Below are positions 44,584 through 53,514 of a stretch of 64,000 nucleotides of DNA, in pieces. The position numbers were made by a program, and so were the translations under genes. Position 1 is the stretch's first letter. Each line of letters starts with the position of its first letter. A model generated the notes under the pieces. It saw only the letters and a program-made list of their open reading frames with translations, had not been told where the DNA came from and did no database searches. This DNA is from Methylobacterium sp. B4 (GTDB lineage: Bacteria > Pseudomonadota > Alphaproteobacteria > Rhizobiales > Beijerinckiaceae): contig NZ_QJJJ01000007.1 in assembly GCF_003201865.1 (NCBI RefSeq), positions 124,001 through 188,000 of the forward strand. Direction: 5' to 3'.

Positions 44584-45264
44584 TCAGGCGACGCTGTGGA
44601 GCCAGCCCCGCAGCACCGCGTACTGCACGATCTTGGCCCGGCTGCGCAGGTCGAGCTTCTCCGCCGCCCGGGCCTTGTAGGTCTCGATCGATTTCGAGGT
44701 GATCGCGAGCTTGGCCGCGATCTCCTTGTTCGTGTAGCCGAGGGCGATGAAGCGGATGATCTCCTCCTCGCGCACCGAGAGCGAGGCCATGAGGATCCGC
44801 CGCAGGTTGTCGCGCGCGGTCGGCGCGATTCGCTCGGTCGCCAGATGCTGGCTCGCGACCATCGGGTCGAGATAGATGCCGCCGGCATGGACCGAGCGGA
44901 TCGCGAGGAGGAGGTTGTCGCTCGTGGCGCGCTTGAGCACGTAGCCGCGCGCGCCCGCCGCCAAGGCCTGCTGCACGTAGAGGCGATCCTCGTGGACGCT
45001 GAGCATGATCGTCGGCACGGGGCTGCGCTCGGCGTTCAGCTTGGAGGCCAGGGTGATCCCGTTCAGATCCGGCATCGCGATGTCGAGGACGGCGATGTCC
45101 GGCTTGGCCTCGGCGACGACCTGAAGCGCGCGGGCGCCGCTGGTCGCGGTGGCGACCACCTCGATGTCCTCGGTCTCGCCGATGAGGTTCGCCACCCCCG
45201 ACAGGAACATCGGATGATCGTCGGCGAGGACGACTCGAATTCTGCTGGGCTCGAAATCCGTCAT
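44584..45264 (-). CDS. NarL/LuxR-type response regulator
   Basis: This is a 226-residue regulator. The ATG at 45264 sits in ATGA with the kinase stop, so it is translationally coupled. The receiver domain has DD at 15-16, Asp 61 as phospho-acceptor (VLDIAMPDLNGI) and Lys in GYVLKRATSDNL. The LuxR helix-turn-helix is at about 165-215 (LSVREEEIIRFIALGYTNKEIAAKLAITSKSIETYKARA). It is the partner of the HisKA_3 kinase encoded immediately upstream. Targets are unknown; the adjacent polysaccharide genes are candidates. Confidence 0.9.
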   Translation of the reverse strand: MTDFEPSRIRVVLADDHPMFLSGVANLIGETEDIEVVATATSGARALQVVAEAKPDIAVLDIAMPDLNGITLASKLNAERSPVPTIMLSVHEDRLYVQQALAAGARGYVLKRATSDNLLLAIRSVHAGGIYLDPMVASQHLATERIAPTARDNLRRILMASLSVREEEIIRFIALGYTNKEIAAKLAITSKSIETYKARAAEKLDLRSRAKIVQYAVLRGWLHSVA

Positions 45265-46454
45265 GTGCGCCTCTCTGGAGTGCCGATGCGGGCGACGAGG
45301 GTGGTGCCCGATTCGGGGGAGGATTCGATCTCGAAGCTTCCCCCGACCAGCCCGACCCGCTCCCGCATTCCGACGATGCCGAACTTTCCGTCCGCGACGA
45401 GCCGGGAGGTCGAGAGACCGCCCTCCCGGCAACCGATGCCGTCATCCTCGACGATGAGCGAGACGGCCTCCCCCTCGTACTGGAGCGCCACGCTCACCGT
45501 GGTCACGCCCGCGGCGTGCTTGGCGATGTTGGTGAGCGCTTCCTGGCACAGCCGATACAGGGTGATCTCGACGTCCGAGGCCAGATCGGGCTCCCGGCCC
45601 GTGAGACCGAAATCGGTCGCCACGCCGCGGCTCGCGCCCCAATCCGTGACGAGGCGGCGCAGCGCGACGCCGAGCCCGAAATCGTCGAGCGCGGTGGGAC
45701 GCAGTTCGACCGCGATGCGGTGGAGCTCCTTCGATACCTCGCCCAGCTGCGACCGCAGGCGCTGGATCTGCTCGCGCCCGGCGGCCGAGGTGACATGCTT
45801 CTCCAGCGCCCCGATCCCCATGGCCAGCGCCGCGATGGATTGTCCGCTCTGGTCGTGGAGGTCGCGGGCGAGCCGCAGGCGCTCCTCGTGGCCGATGCGG
45901 TAGAGGCGGGTCAGGATCTGGTCCCGCTCGGGCCCGACCCGCTCCCCGCGCGCGGGATCGGACGCCTCCTCCGGGAGGGAGCCCGCCCCGAAGAGATGCG
46001 CGAGGACGCAGCCGCCCTCCACGTCCTCCACCCAGGCCGCCCGGCAGCGGAAGCGGCGCCGCCGCGATCCGTCGTGAAGGTCGAGCACGCCCGACAGCGG
46101 CTGCGCCGACCGTGCGCAGAGCGAGAGGTAGGAAGCGAGGCGCCGCGCCTCCTGCGAGCCGGGGGGAACCAGCGTCCGCCCCGGCAGGGCCGCGGGCAGT
46201 TGCGCCCGGGCCGCGCGGTTGCGCTGGACGAGGGTTCCGTCGGTGCGCAGGAGCAGGACCGGGTCCGCGATGGCGTCAAGGACGGGCATCGGCCGCGCGA
46301 CCGGATGGAGGGCGGGGCGCGGGGCGCATCGATCGGAAAGGACGTCGCTGGTTTCGTACCGGCCGGTCTCGCACGGAATCCGCCTTGTTTCCTCGCCGGA
46401 ACGAAACGCGCTGAGCAACGAGGCCTGAAAATCACGCATCACGTCTCGAGCCAT
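45261..46454 (-). CDS. NarX/DegS-type sensor histidine kinase
   Basis: The ATG at 46454 gives 397 residues; a TTG at 46568 would add 38. A PAS-like region (PMPVLDAIADPVLLLRTDG) spans about 55-165. The HisKA_3 dimerisation segment ERLRLARDLHDQSGQSI contains the phospho-accepting His. The ATPase domain has EALTNIAKHAAG and EDDGIGCREGG and ends GTTLVARIG. No membrane helix is seen, so it senses a cytoplasmic signal. It overlaps the response regulator gene by four bases. Confidence 0.87.
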   Translation of the reverse strand: MARDVMRDFQASLLSAFRSGEETRRIPCETGRYETSDVLSDRCAPRPALHPVARPMPVLDAIADPVLLLRTDGTLVQRNRAARAQLPAALPGRTLVPPGSQEARRLASYLSLCARSAQPLSGVLDLHDGSRRRRFRCRAAWVEDVEGGCVLAHLFGAGSLPEEASDPARGERVGPERDQILTRLYRIGHEERLRLARDLHDQSGQSIAALAMGIGALEKHVTSAAGREQIQRLRSQLGEVSKELHRIAVELRPTALDDFGLGVALRRLVTDWGASRGVATDFGLTGREPDLASDVEITLYRLCQEALTNIAKHAAGVTTVSVALQYEGEAVSLIVEDDGIGCREGGLSTSRLVADGKFGIVGMRERVGLVGGSFEIESSPESGTTLVARIGTPERRT

Positions 46455-46649
46455 GAATGGATCGAAAGACTGGCATGGCACTTGCGGGGTACCATCGAGT
46501 CCCCCGTCGATCCCCTGCCGGTCGAGCGCGAAGCTAGAACCGGCATCCGCGTGCTCGCAGTTCGACAAAGGGCGTACGCCGCTACCCTATCGGTGGGACG
46601 GCGCACGGGCGATCGCCTGCCCGCGCGGCTGGGCCGCGTCGGCCCGTCC

Positions 46650-47999
46650 TCAGTAAGCGGTCTCGGAGGAGACCACTTCCCGGCAGGTCTGGAGGATGAT
46701 CCGCAGATCGAACCAGAGGCTGCGTCGCTCGATATAGGTCAGGTCCAGCTCAATTCGGCGGCGCAAGGCCTCGTCCGTACCCGTCTCGCCGCGGCAGCCG
46801 CAGACCTGGGCCCAGCCGGTGATGCCGGGCTTCACCTGGTGACGGCGGTGATAGTCGGCGATGCGGAGGGCGAACTCGTAGTCGTGCCCGAGGGCGTGCG
46901 GCCGGGGGCCGACGAGCGACATGTCGCCCTTCAGCACGTTGAAGAGCTGCGGCAGCTCGTCGAGGCTGGTGCGACGCAGGATGCGGCCGAGCGGCGTCAC
47001 CCGCGGATCGTGCCGATAGGCCTGCACCAGGGCGGCGTCGCGGGGCTGAACCGTCATCGTCCGGAACTTGTAGATCTCGAACGGCCGCCCGTGCAGGCCG
47101 CCGCGCATCTGCCGGAACAGGACCGGCCCCTCCGAGGTCATGCGGATCAGGACGGCGAGGATGAGCAGCAGCGGGGCGAGCAGAAGGCACAGCATCCCGG
47201 CGCCGACGACATCGAAGGCACGCTTGATCGCCTCCCCGTCACCGGGCCGCGCCGCGGGCGCCTCGAGGCCGGCCCGCTCCGTCGGCGAGAGCCGCGGCAG
47301 CGCGCGGCGCCGCCCTGCCTGCGCGCTCGGGCGCGGCTCGGTCAGGGTGCTCGGCGGCACGCGCTTGCGCCCGGCCGGCATCCGCCGGGACGAGACGTAG
47401 CGCGCCGGCGCGCCGGGGCGCGGCGATGCGGCGGCCGGATCGGCCGTCGCGGCGGGAGGCCGGTCGGGGACAAAGGCCGCGACCCCGCTCGGGTCGGCAT
47501 CCGAGGATGGGACCGGGAAGAGCGGGATTCCGCGCGCCTCGGCGCTCCGGCGCAGCAGCACCGCGAGGGTGTAGCGCTGAACCAGCAGCACGGCCGGGCC
47601 CATCACGGCGAACGCGGTGATCCCGTCATGGGCGATGTCGAGGCGGATCTGCAGCCCCACGGTCAGGAGCCAAGCCAGCGGCAGCAGGCCGGGCCAGATC
47701 AGGAGCAGCGCCTTGACCGCCTGGAGCGGCCGCGAGGCGGCATCCGTGTCGTAGGCGCCGCACAGGGCCATCAGCGGCAGGGTGAAGGCCGTCGGGAAGG
47801 CCGCGATCGCCGCGAGACGAAGCGGATCGGCCGTCTGCTCGGCGAGATGCGCCGCGCCCGCCTGGGCGAGCAGCGCCGCGCCGACCAGCGCGAAGGCGTC
47901 GAGCGTGACGAGGACGGGACCGAGTTGCCCGAACGAATTCGAGCGAAGTTGGATCCGCGGCGAGAGACCCGTCGAGTTTCCGATGACCTGCTCGCTCAT
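46650..47999 (-). CDS. Exopolysaccharide priming sugar transferase (ExoY/WbaP type)
   Basis: The ATG at 47999 (449 residues) has a GAGG ribosome binding site; a TTG four codons upstream is less likely. The N-terminal part has about four membrane helices (within 30-150). Then comes an unusual Pro/Ala/Arg-rich stretch of about 90 residues (160-250) without obvious fold. The C-terminal catalytic domain (about 260-445) is typical of polyprenyl-phosphate hexose-1-phosphate transferases: [12 protein letters not shown], then [51 protein letters not shown] and [10 protein letters not shown]. It starts glycan assembly on undecaprenyl phosphate. Confidence 0.9.
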   Translation of the reverse strand: MSEQVIGNSTGLSPRIQLRSNSFGQLGPVLVTLDAFALVGAALLAQAGAAHLAEQTADPLRLAAIAAFPTAFTLPLMALCGAYDTDAASRPLQAVKALLLIWPGLLPLAWLLTVGLQIRLDIAHDGITAFAVMGPAVLLVQRYTLAVLLRRSAEARGIPLFPVPSSDADPSGVAAFVPDRPPAATADPAAASPRPGAPARYVSSRRMPAGRKRVPPSTLTEPRPSAQAGRRRALPRLSPTERAGLEAPAARPGDGEAIKRAFDVVGAGMLCLLLAPLLLILAVLIRMTSEGPVLFRQMRGGLHGRPFEIYKFRTMTVQPRDAALVQAYRHDPRVTPLGRILRRTSLDELPQLFNVLKGDMSLVGPRPHALGHDYEFALRIADYHRRHQVKPGITGWAQVCGCRGETGTDEALRRRIELDLTYIERRSLWFDLRIILQTCREVVSSETAY

Positions 48000-48175
48000 G
48001 ACCTGCCTCAACCGTCCTCGGGACGCCGACGGGGCTCGTGTTGATCGGATGGGTTGATACGCGACGGAACGACACTGAGACTTTGGCGAATATTCAGCCT
48101 GTCGATCGACATGCTGATCTTGCTTCGATTTCCACTTACGCTTCGACGATGCGGCCTACTCTTCGTTGACAAATT
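48000..48175. other. Intergenic region upstream of the priming transferase
   Basis: This is a 176-bp gap on the promoter side of the minus-strand priming transferase gene, following the GT4 gene end. It is AT-richer near 48100-48180. No gene or repeat was seen. Confidence 0.3.
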
Positions 48176-49450
48176 TCAGGGCGTATCGAGGAGCTCGGCG
48201 TTCGGCAGGCGGCCGGCGGCGCGCCTCCCTTCCCGCACGGCCCGGTTCCTCGCGTCGGCCTCCCGGAACAGTCCGACCAATGTGCCGGCCAGGAGCCGCC
48301 GGTCGTGCAGGCGCGCGACGCGCTCGCGTCCGACCGCCCCCCGGGCGGCGAGGTCTTCCGGCGTCGCGGCGAGCGACGCCTCCATCGCCCGCATCAGCGC
48401 CCGCACGTCGCCGGGCGGGATCAGCCAGCCGCAGGCATCGTCGAGCAGTTCGGGGATGCCGGCGACGCGGGTCGAGACGACGGGCCGGCCGAGGGCGAAG
48501 GCCTCCATGATGACCACGGGCAGACCCTCGGCGAGGCTCGGCAGGAGCAGGGCGCGGCTGGCGGCGATGTGCTCGCGCACCTCGGCATTGCTCGCCCAGC
48601 CGTGGAGGATCACCCGGTCCGCCACGTCGTGGCGCCGGCAGGCGGCCTCGACCTCTTCCCGGCTCTCGCCGTCGCCGATCAGGATCACCTTGAGGTCGGG
48701 ATAGCGCCAGCGCAGGGCCGCCACCGCCGCCGGGATCGCCGCCTGCGCCTTGGCGGGGCAGAGGCGTCCGACGCAGACGAAGGTGCGGTTGTCGGCTCTC
48801 TGGGGCTCAACCGCCGCGAACTCCTCGAGCGCGATCCCGCAGCGCGCGACGCGGATCTTGGCCGCATCCTCCGGCCGGGCCAGGTCCGTGAGGCGGTCGC
48901 GGCAGAAATCGGAGATCGCGACGACGAACTGCGCGTGCGCGATCTTCTCGGCAAAGCCGAAGCGCTCCGGCGCCTCGAACTCGTCCGGCCCGTGGGCGGT
49001 GAAGCTGTAGCTCGGGCCACCCATCAGCCGGGCCAGCATCGCCACGGTGGCTGCGTTGGTGGCGAAGTGGACGTGGATGTGGTCGATGCCCTCGGCCGCC
49101 GCACGCCGGCGCAGGCAGGCCGCCTGGAGCAGGTAGGCGACGGGGCGCACCCATCCGTTGCGGGCGGCCCGGGCGAGCCGCAGCCACGGGCCGAAGCTGC
49201 GGCCGAGGCCGAGCGGGTTGAGCAGCGCTTCGAGCAGGGCGGCGGCGAGCAGTCCGGCGAGATTGCGGGTCAGCAGGTAATGCGTCTCGGCCTGCTCCGC
49301 CCGGTCGCGGGGATCGACCAGCGCCTGCGGCCACGCCCGGATCGCGTAGCGCCGGATCCGGCATCCGAGGAGTTCGAGCGCCTCGATCTCACGCCGGATG
49401 AAGGTCGTGCTCGGCAGCGGATAGGTGTTCATCAGATACGCGACCTTCAT
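48176..49450 (-). CDS. Glycosyltransferase family 4 protein
   Basis: The ATG at 49450 (424 residues) was preferred: it has GAAGGAC as ribosome binding site and opens with the classic MKVAYLMNTYPLPSTTFIRR. The GT-B fold is apparent, with the C-terminal nucleotide-sugar domain containing FVCVGRLCPAKAQAA, LIGDGESREEVEAACRR, HGWASNAEVREHIAASR and the EX7E segment SLAEGLPVVIMEAFALGRPV. SFTAHGPDEFEAP and HVHFATNAATVA are in the acceptor domain. It adds a sugar to the growing surface glycan from a nucleotide sugar. It lies between the priming transferase and WecG-like genes. Confidence 0.88.
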   Translation of the reverse strand: MKVAYLMNTYPLPSTTFIRREIEALELLGCRIRRYAIRAWPQALVDPRDRAEQAETHYLLTRNLAGLLAAALLEALLNPLGLGRSFGPWLRLARAARNGWVRPVAYLLQAACLRRRAAAEGIDHIHVHFATNAATVAMLARLMGGPSYSFTAHGPDEFEAPERFGFAEKIAHAQFVVAISDFCRDRLTDLARPEDAAKIRVARCGIALEEFAAVEPQRADNRTFVCVGRLCPAKAQAAIPAAVAALRWRYPDLKVILIGDGESREEVEAACRRHDVADRVILHGWASNAEVREHIAASRALLLPSLAEGLPVVIMEAFALGRPVVSTRVAGIPELLDDACGWLIPPGDVRALMRAMEASLAATPEDLAARGAVGRERVARLHDRRLLAGTLVGLFREADARNRAVREGRRAAGRLPNAELLDTP

Positions 49451-49507
49451 GGCCGGGTGTCCTTCGATCGGTGATCCGGGCGGGGCGACGGGCGGGACCG
49501 GCATGGC

Positions 49508-50317
49508 TCAGGGCTCCGTCGGTCGAGGCAGGGCCCGCCGCGCCGCGACGCGGATGGCGGCCTCCGCGAGGGCGAGGCGGGCGAGCGGTGCGACCCCGAA
49601 CAGGTAGCGGCGCCAGAGCCTGTTCGGCTCGCCGGCGAGTCGGTGGAGCCATTCGAGGCCCGCCCGCTGCATCCAGAGCGGCGCCCGGCGCTTGCGGCCG
49701 ACGAGGAATTCGAGGGACGCACCCACGCACAGGGCGATCCCCCGCGCCGCCGGATCGAGGGAGGCCTGGAAGGCGATGCGCTCCGAGCGCGGGGCGCCGA
49801 CGGCGATGAAGGTGAAGCGCGCGGTGCTGCCCGCGACGAAGGCGGCGCAGGCCGCGAGCGCGGCCGGGTCCCGGTCGATGTCCGGCGGGGCGGACAAGAT
49901 CTCGAACGCGACCTCCGGAAAGGCCGCGCGCATCTCCGCGGCCAGGGAGGGATGCGCCACCACCAGGGCGATCCGGTCGCCGGGGCCGATCACCGATCGG
50001 AACAGGATCTCGGTCAGCGTCGAGCCGGGCAGATGCGGGAGCCCGCCGGGAATCAGCAGCCGCGAGAGGGCCGCGATCGGCTTGCTGTCGCACAGCGAGA
50101 GCCATGCGCCGTCGTAGAGCGGGGCCAGCGAAGGGTCGGCGCCCAGGCGCACCACATGGTCGACATTGGGCGTGACGACGTAGCGGAACGGGCCCGGCTC
50201 GGCGTCCTTCGGTGCCCGCGACAGCAGAGCCAGAACTTCGGCACGGCCGAGGCTGTCGAAGGGCGCCTTCAGGAAGCGTTCGCGAAGACTGAGCGGGCTG
50301 ACGAGACCGACAGGCAT
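49508..50317 (-). CDS. WecG/TagA/CpsF family glycosyltransferase
   Basis: This is a 269-residue GT26 protein. Conserved signatures are TPNVDHVVRLGADP near residue 50, LCDSKPIAALSRLL, FTFIAVGAPRSERIAF and the C-terminal CVGASLEFLVGRKRRAPLWM, then QRAGLEWLHRLAGEPNRLWR. These enzymes transfer a hexosamine (for example N-acetylmannosamine) to lipid-linked intermediates. The protein is soluble or peripheral. It is the first gene of the minus-strand polysaccharide block (WecG-like, GT4, priming transferase). Confidence 0.9.
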   Translation of the reverse strand: MPVGLVSPLSLRERFLKAPFDSLGRAEVLALLSRAPKDAEPGPFRYVVTPNVDHVVRLGADPSLAPLYDGAWLSLCDSKPIAALSRLLIPGGLPHLPGSTLTEILFRSVIGPGDRIALVVAHPSLAAEMRAAFPEVAFEILSAPPDIDRDPAALAACAAFVAGSTARFTFIAVGAPRSERIAFQASLDPAARGIALCVGASLEFLVGRKRRAPLWMQRAGLEWLHRLAGEPNRLWRRYLFGVAPLARLALAEAAIRVAARRALPRPTEP

Positions 50318-50832
50318 GGTTTCGGCTCCAGTGGATCCGAGCGCGGGCCGTCCGATCTGTCGATCCTTTCGGCGCTCAAGGCTCAGCCTGGAGCAAGTGC
50401 ATGGGATGCAGTGGGCCAGAAGTAAGCAAATCGATCGCCAATCCGGCCCCGCATACTTCCATTAACCAAGGATTAAACGACGTTCCTGCCTGCAATCGGA
50501 TACACCTATCGCGCCTACTCATCTTTCCTGATCACGGAAGATGGAACGTGATGCACGGACAGGTTGGCACGAGTATCGTATCCGTCTTTCGGACAGGATC
50601 ATTATCTTAGGGATATTCTTCTCGGCCCCGTGCCGTCACAACCTCAGGCCAAGGCGGTAGGGCCTGCGCCTTTCGACGTTCCGAAAGGAGCATTGGCCCC
50701 CGGCACGGACCGACGGAGTGTCGAGGCGAGGGCGCCGCCCGGAATCGGGACGCGCGCCGCGCACGGGGAGAATTCCCCCGCGCCCTCCCGAAGGATCGAG
50801 CGAATGTCCCACGAGACGATGCGAGGCCGCCG
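50318..50832. promoter_or_regulatory. Divergent intergenic region of the polysaccharide locus
   Basis: This 515-bp gap lies between the minus-strand WecG-like gene and the plus-strand GT2 gene. It holds an AT-richer part at 50420-50620 with the imperfect dyad TTAACCAAGGATTAA (50463-50477). Promoters for both directions are expected. No gene is supportable; the short plus frames lack a ribosome binding site and family resemblance. Confidence 0.4.
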
Positions 50833-52035
50833 ATGACCGTGGTTCTTGTCCTTCTGTCGGGCCTCGTCGGGCTCGCCTGCGCCCTCCTGGCGATTCCCGT
50901 GGCCGTGTTCGCCACGGAAGTCGCCGCCGCTCACCGCCGACGGGCCCGCCCGAGCCCGCAAGCGCTCCCGTTCGACCGGCCGCCCCTCGCGGTCGTCGTG
51001 CCGGCCCATGACGAGGAGCGCGATCTCGGCGCGGCGCTCGACAGCATCCGGGCGCAGCTGCGTCCGGGCGACCGCCTCGTCGTGGTGGCGGACAACTGCA
51101 CGGACCGCACGGCGGAGATCGCCGAACGAGCGGGCGCCGAGGTGGTGGAGCGCCGCAATCCCTTCGCCCGCGGCAAGGGCTACGCCATGGATGCCGGCAT
51201 CCGCCACCTCCAGGCTGCCCCGCCGCCGCTGGTGCTGTTCGTCGATGCCGACTGCCTCGTCGCCGACGGCGCGTTCGACGCCCTCGCCCGCACCGTGCTG
51301 GAACGGCGGCGCCCGGCCCAGGCGGTCTTCGTCAGCGTGCCCTTCCCCGGCACGGGCGCGGCGCTCGGCGTCGCCCGCTTCGCCTACATCCTGAAGAACG
51401 TGGTGCGGCCCCAGGGTTTGGCGGCCCTGGGCCTGCCCTGCCAGCTCACCGGAAGCGGCATGGCCTTTCCCTGGTCGATCATCGCCGGGGCCCGGATCGC
51501 CAGCGGCGAGATCGTCGAGGATCTCAAGCTCGGCCTCGATTGCGCGCGGGCAGGGCATCCGCCGGTCCTGTGCGAGGCGGCGCGGGTGACGAGTGCGTTC
51601 CCGCAGACGGCGCGGGCGGTGGTGGACCAGCGCGAGCGGTGGCAGCGGGGCCATCTGAACCAGATCGCCGCCGCGCTCCCCTCTCTCCTCGCCGGCCTGC
51701 TGCGCCGCGACGCCGCCCTGCTGGCCCAGGTGCTCGACGTGATGGTGCCGCCCCTGACGCTCCTGCTGGCGGCCAACCTCGCCCTGACCGCGCTCGCTGC
51801 GATCGCGGTTCTGGCCGGTGCCTCGGCCGTGCCCCTGGCGATGGCCCTAGCGAACGTCACGGTTCTGGCGCTGGCCCTCGTCGCCGGATGGCGGCTCGCG
51901 CGCGCCGAGGACGGCTTCACCTGCGGGCCGGCGGAACTGGCCGCCTACTTCCTCGGCAACGTCACCCTCTACCGGCGCGTCCTCACGCGCAGGCCGCTGG
52001 GTTGGGTCAGGACGGACCGCGGTGGCCTGTCGTGA
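50833..52035 (+). CDS. Membrane glycosyltransferase family 2 protein
   Basis: This is a 400-residue GT2 enzyme. An N-terminal helix (2-27) precedes the GT-A domain with PLAVVVPAHDEERDLGAALD, VVADNCTDRTAEIAE, VLFVDADCLV (the DxD-type metal site), CQLTGSGMAFPW, EDLKLGLDCARAG and QRERWQRGHLNQ (QxxRW). C-terminal membrane helices follow (about 310-370). The architecture is that of processive or undecaprenyl-linked GT2 synthases. It is the first gene of a plus-strand pair, overlapping the SGNH-like gene by 14 bp. Confidence 0.88.
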   Translation: MTVVLVLLSGLVGLACALLAIPVAVFATEVAAAHRRRARPSPQALPFDRPPLAVVVPAHDEERDLGAALDSIRAQLRPGDRLVVVADNCTDRTAEIAERAGAEVVERRNPFARGKGYAMDAGIRHLQAAPPPLVLFVDADCLVADGAFDALARTVLERRRPAQAVFVSVPFPGTGAALGVARFAYILKNVVRPQGLAALGLPCQLTGSGMAFPWSIIAGARIASGEIVEDLKLGLDCARAGHPPVLCEAARVTSAFPQTARAVVDQRERWQRGHLNQIAAALPSLLAGLLRRDAALLAQVLDVMVPPLTLLLAANLALTALAAIAVLAGASAVPLAMALANVTVLALALVAGWRLARAEDGFTCGPAELAAYFLGNVTLYRRVLTRRPLGWVRTDRGGLS

Positions 52036-53077
52036 ACGCCCCGGCGCGCGCCTGCGCCGCCTTGCCGCCATCGGCCTCATCGCCGTGAGCGCCGCCCCGG
52101 TCCGCGCGGAGGAGGCGTCGCCGCGCCGCGTCTTCGTCTCGGGTCACAGCCTCGTCGACCGGCCGCTTCTCGACGACCTCGCGCGCATCTCCGCGAGCCT
52201 CGGGCCGAACCTCGCCTGGAGCCGGCGCCACGCGAGCGGCTCGACCATCGCCCAGCGCGCCTGCCGCGAGGGAGCGCCCGCAATCGACGAGAGCTCCGGC
52301 CCCGGCGCGGAGGCCGGCCCCTACGACACCCTGGTCGTGACCGAGCAGCACGACCTGATGGGCGCGGTCCTGTGGAACGACACGATCGGCGAACTCGCCC
52401 GGCTGCACGATTGCTTCGCTGCGCGCAATCCGGGCATCGCGACGTGGTTCTACGTCCCGTGGATCTCCCTTGAGGACAAGCGCGACCCGGCAAGCTGGCT
52501 TGCATACGAGCGGGCGGCGGCGCCGCTCTGGCGCTGCATCGTCGCCGCGGCGAACCGGCGCTCGGACGCCGCGCGGGCGGGCAACCGCATCCGCGTGATC
52601 CCGGCCGCCTCGGCGCTGGCCGCGCTGATCGAGCGGACGCCGCCTGGATGGCGGGCGGCGGAGCCCGGGGAGGCGGCCGCGCGCCTGATCGAGGACGATG
52701 TCCATCCCACGCGGCTCGGCGCCTACGCGCTCGCGCTCCTCGTCGAGGCGGCCACGACCGGGCGCGCGCCGCGCGGGGCCTGGGCGCCGGACGGCGTCGC
52801 GCCGGACACGGCGGACGCCCTTCAGGCCTTCGCCGGAGACGTGGCGGCCCGTGCGGCGCGGGAGCCGGAGCCCGATCCGGCGGATTGCGCGAAGCGGCTG
52901 CGCGTCCAGGCGACCGAACTGTTCTGGCCCTACATGGAGCGGACGATGTGGCGCCCGCAGGCCGGCTTCGTCGAGGCGCGCCGGACGCTCTGGACCAAGG
53001 CGCTGCGCTGGCGCTGGAAGATGTGGCGCGAGCCGGACTGGACACCGTTCGCCCCGCCCCCGGAGGCACGCGGCTGA
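52022..53077 (+). CDS. Exported SGNH-hydrolase-like protein
   Basis: This is a 351-residue protein starting at GTG 52022, overlapping the GT2 gene. A signal peptide (LAAIGLIAVSAAPVRA) is evident. VFVSGHSLVDRPL resembles SGNH block I with GHS in place of GDS, and EDDVHPTRLGAYALALL gives the Asp/His block V pair; Asn/Gly blocks are less clear. This fits a periplasmic esterase or O-acetyl-modifying enzyme. Coupling to the GT2 gene suggests it edits the polysaccharide. The C-terminal 90 residues are basic and Trp-rich. Confidence 0.72.
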   Translation: MACRERPGARLRRLAAIGLIAVSAAPVRAEEASPRRVFVSGHSLVDRPLLDDLARISASLGPNLAWSRRHASGSTIAQRACREGAPAIDESSGPGAEAGPYDTLVVTEQHDLMGAVLWNDTIGELARLHDCFAARNPGIATWFYVPWISLEDKRDPASWLAYERAAAPLWRCIVAAANRRSDAARAGNRIRVIPAASALAALIERTPPGWRAAEPGEAAARLIEDDVHPTRLGAYALALLVEAATTGRAPRGAWAPDGVAPDTADALQAFAGDVAARAAREPEPDPADCAKRLRVQATELFWPYMERTMWRPQAGFVEARRTLWTKALRWRWKMWREPDWTPFAPPPEARG

Positions 53078-53514
53078 CGGACGGGCGCGACCCGTCCCGT
53101 GATCCTGTGATCGAGGGACGGATCGCGGTCGCGAGACCACCGATGAAGCGTGATGATCATCATCGACGGATCTCTTGCAGTATCCGCATGATGACTCCGG
53201 TGACTTCGCCGTCCTTGCGAGGCGAAGCCGCGGCAATCCAGGGCTCCGCATTGCCCGGAAAGGTCGCGCTCCGGATCGCTTCGGCTCCGCCTCGCGATGA
53301 CGGAATGCTGCGCATCCCGAAGCGACCGGCCGGAAACGGTCTCAGAGCGCTTTCCGACGAAGCGGACACCGGTTCGTCGAAAGTAAGCGCGGCACGACGA
53401 AGGCTGAAGATGCGTCCCGACCCCACGTGGTCGGGCGCCGCTCTAGCGCCTCACGAAACGCTCGGCCACGGACCGCTCTCACGCAGCCGGTGCTGCGGGA
53501 GCTGTGTGAGACAC
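53078..53514. other. Intergenic region with REP-like element
   Basis: This 437-bp gap separates the plus-strand SGNH-like gene from the minus-strand PKS end. It contains the palindromic repeat at 53209-53303. No gene was recognised in the rest. Confidence 0.5.
53209..53303. repeat. REP-like palindromic element
   Basis: The left arm (53209-53239) and right arm (53273-53303) are inverted repeats of 31 bases with a 33-base centre; by eye about 25 positions pair. The core TTGCGAGGCGAAGCC...GCAATCC on one side and the matching CGCGAGGCGGAGCCGAAGCGATCC on the other are of the kind dispersed in intergenic DNA of Methylobacterium and Bradyrhizobium. It lies between convergent genes, the usual place for such elements. 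Confidence 0.75.
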
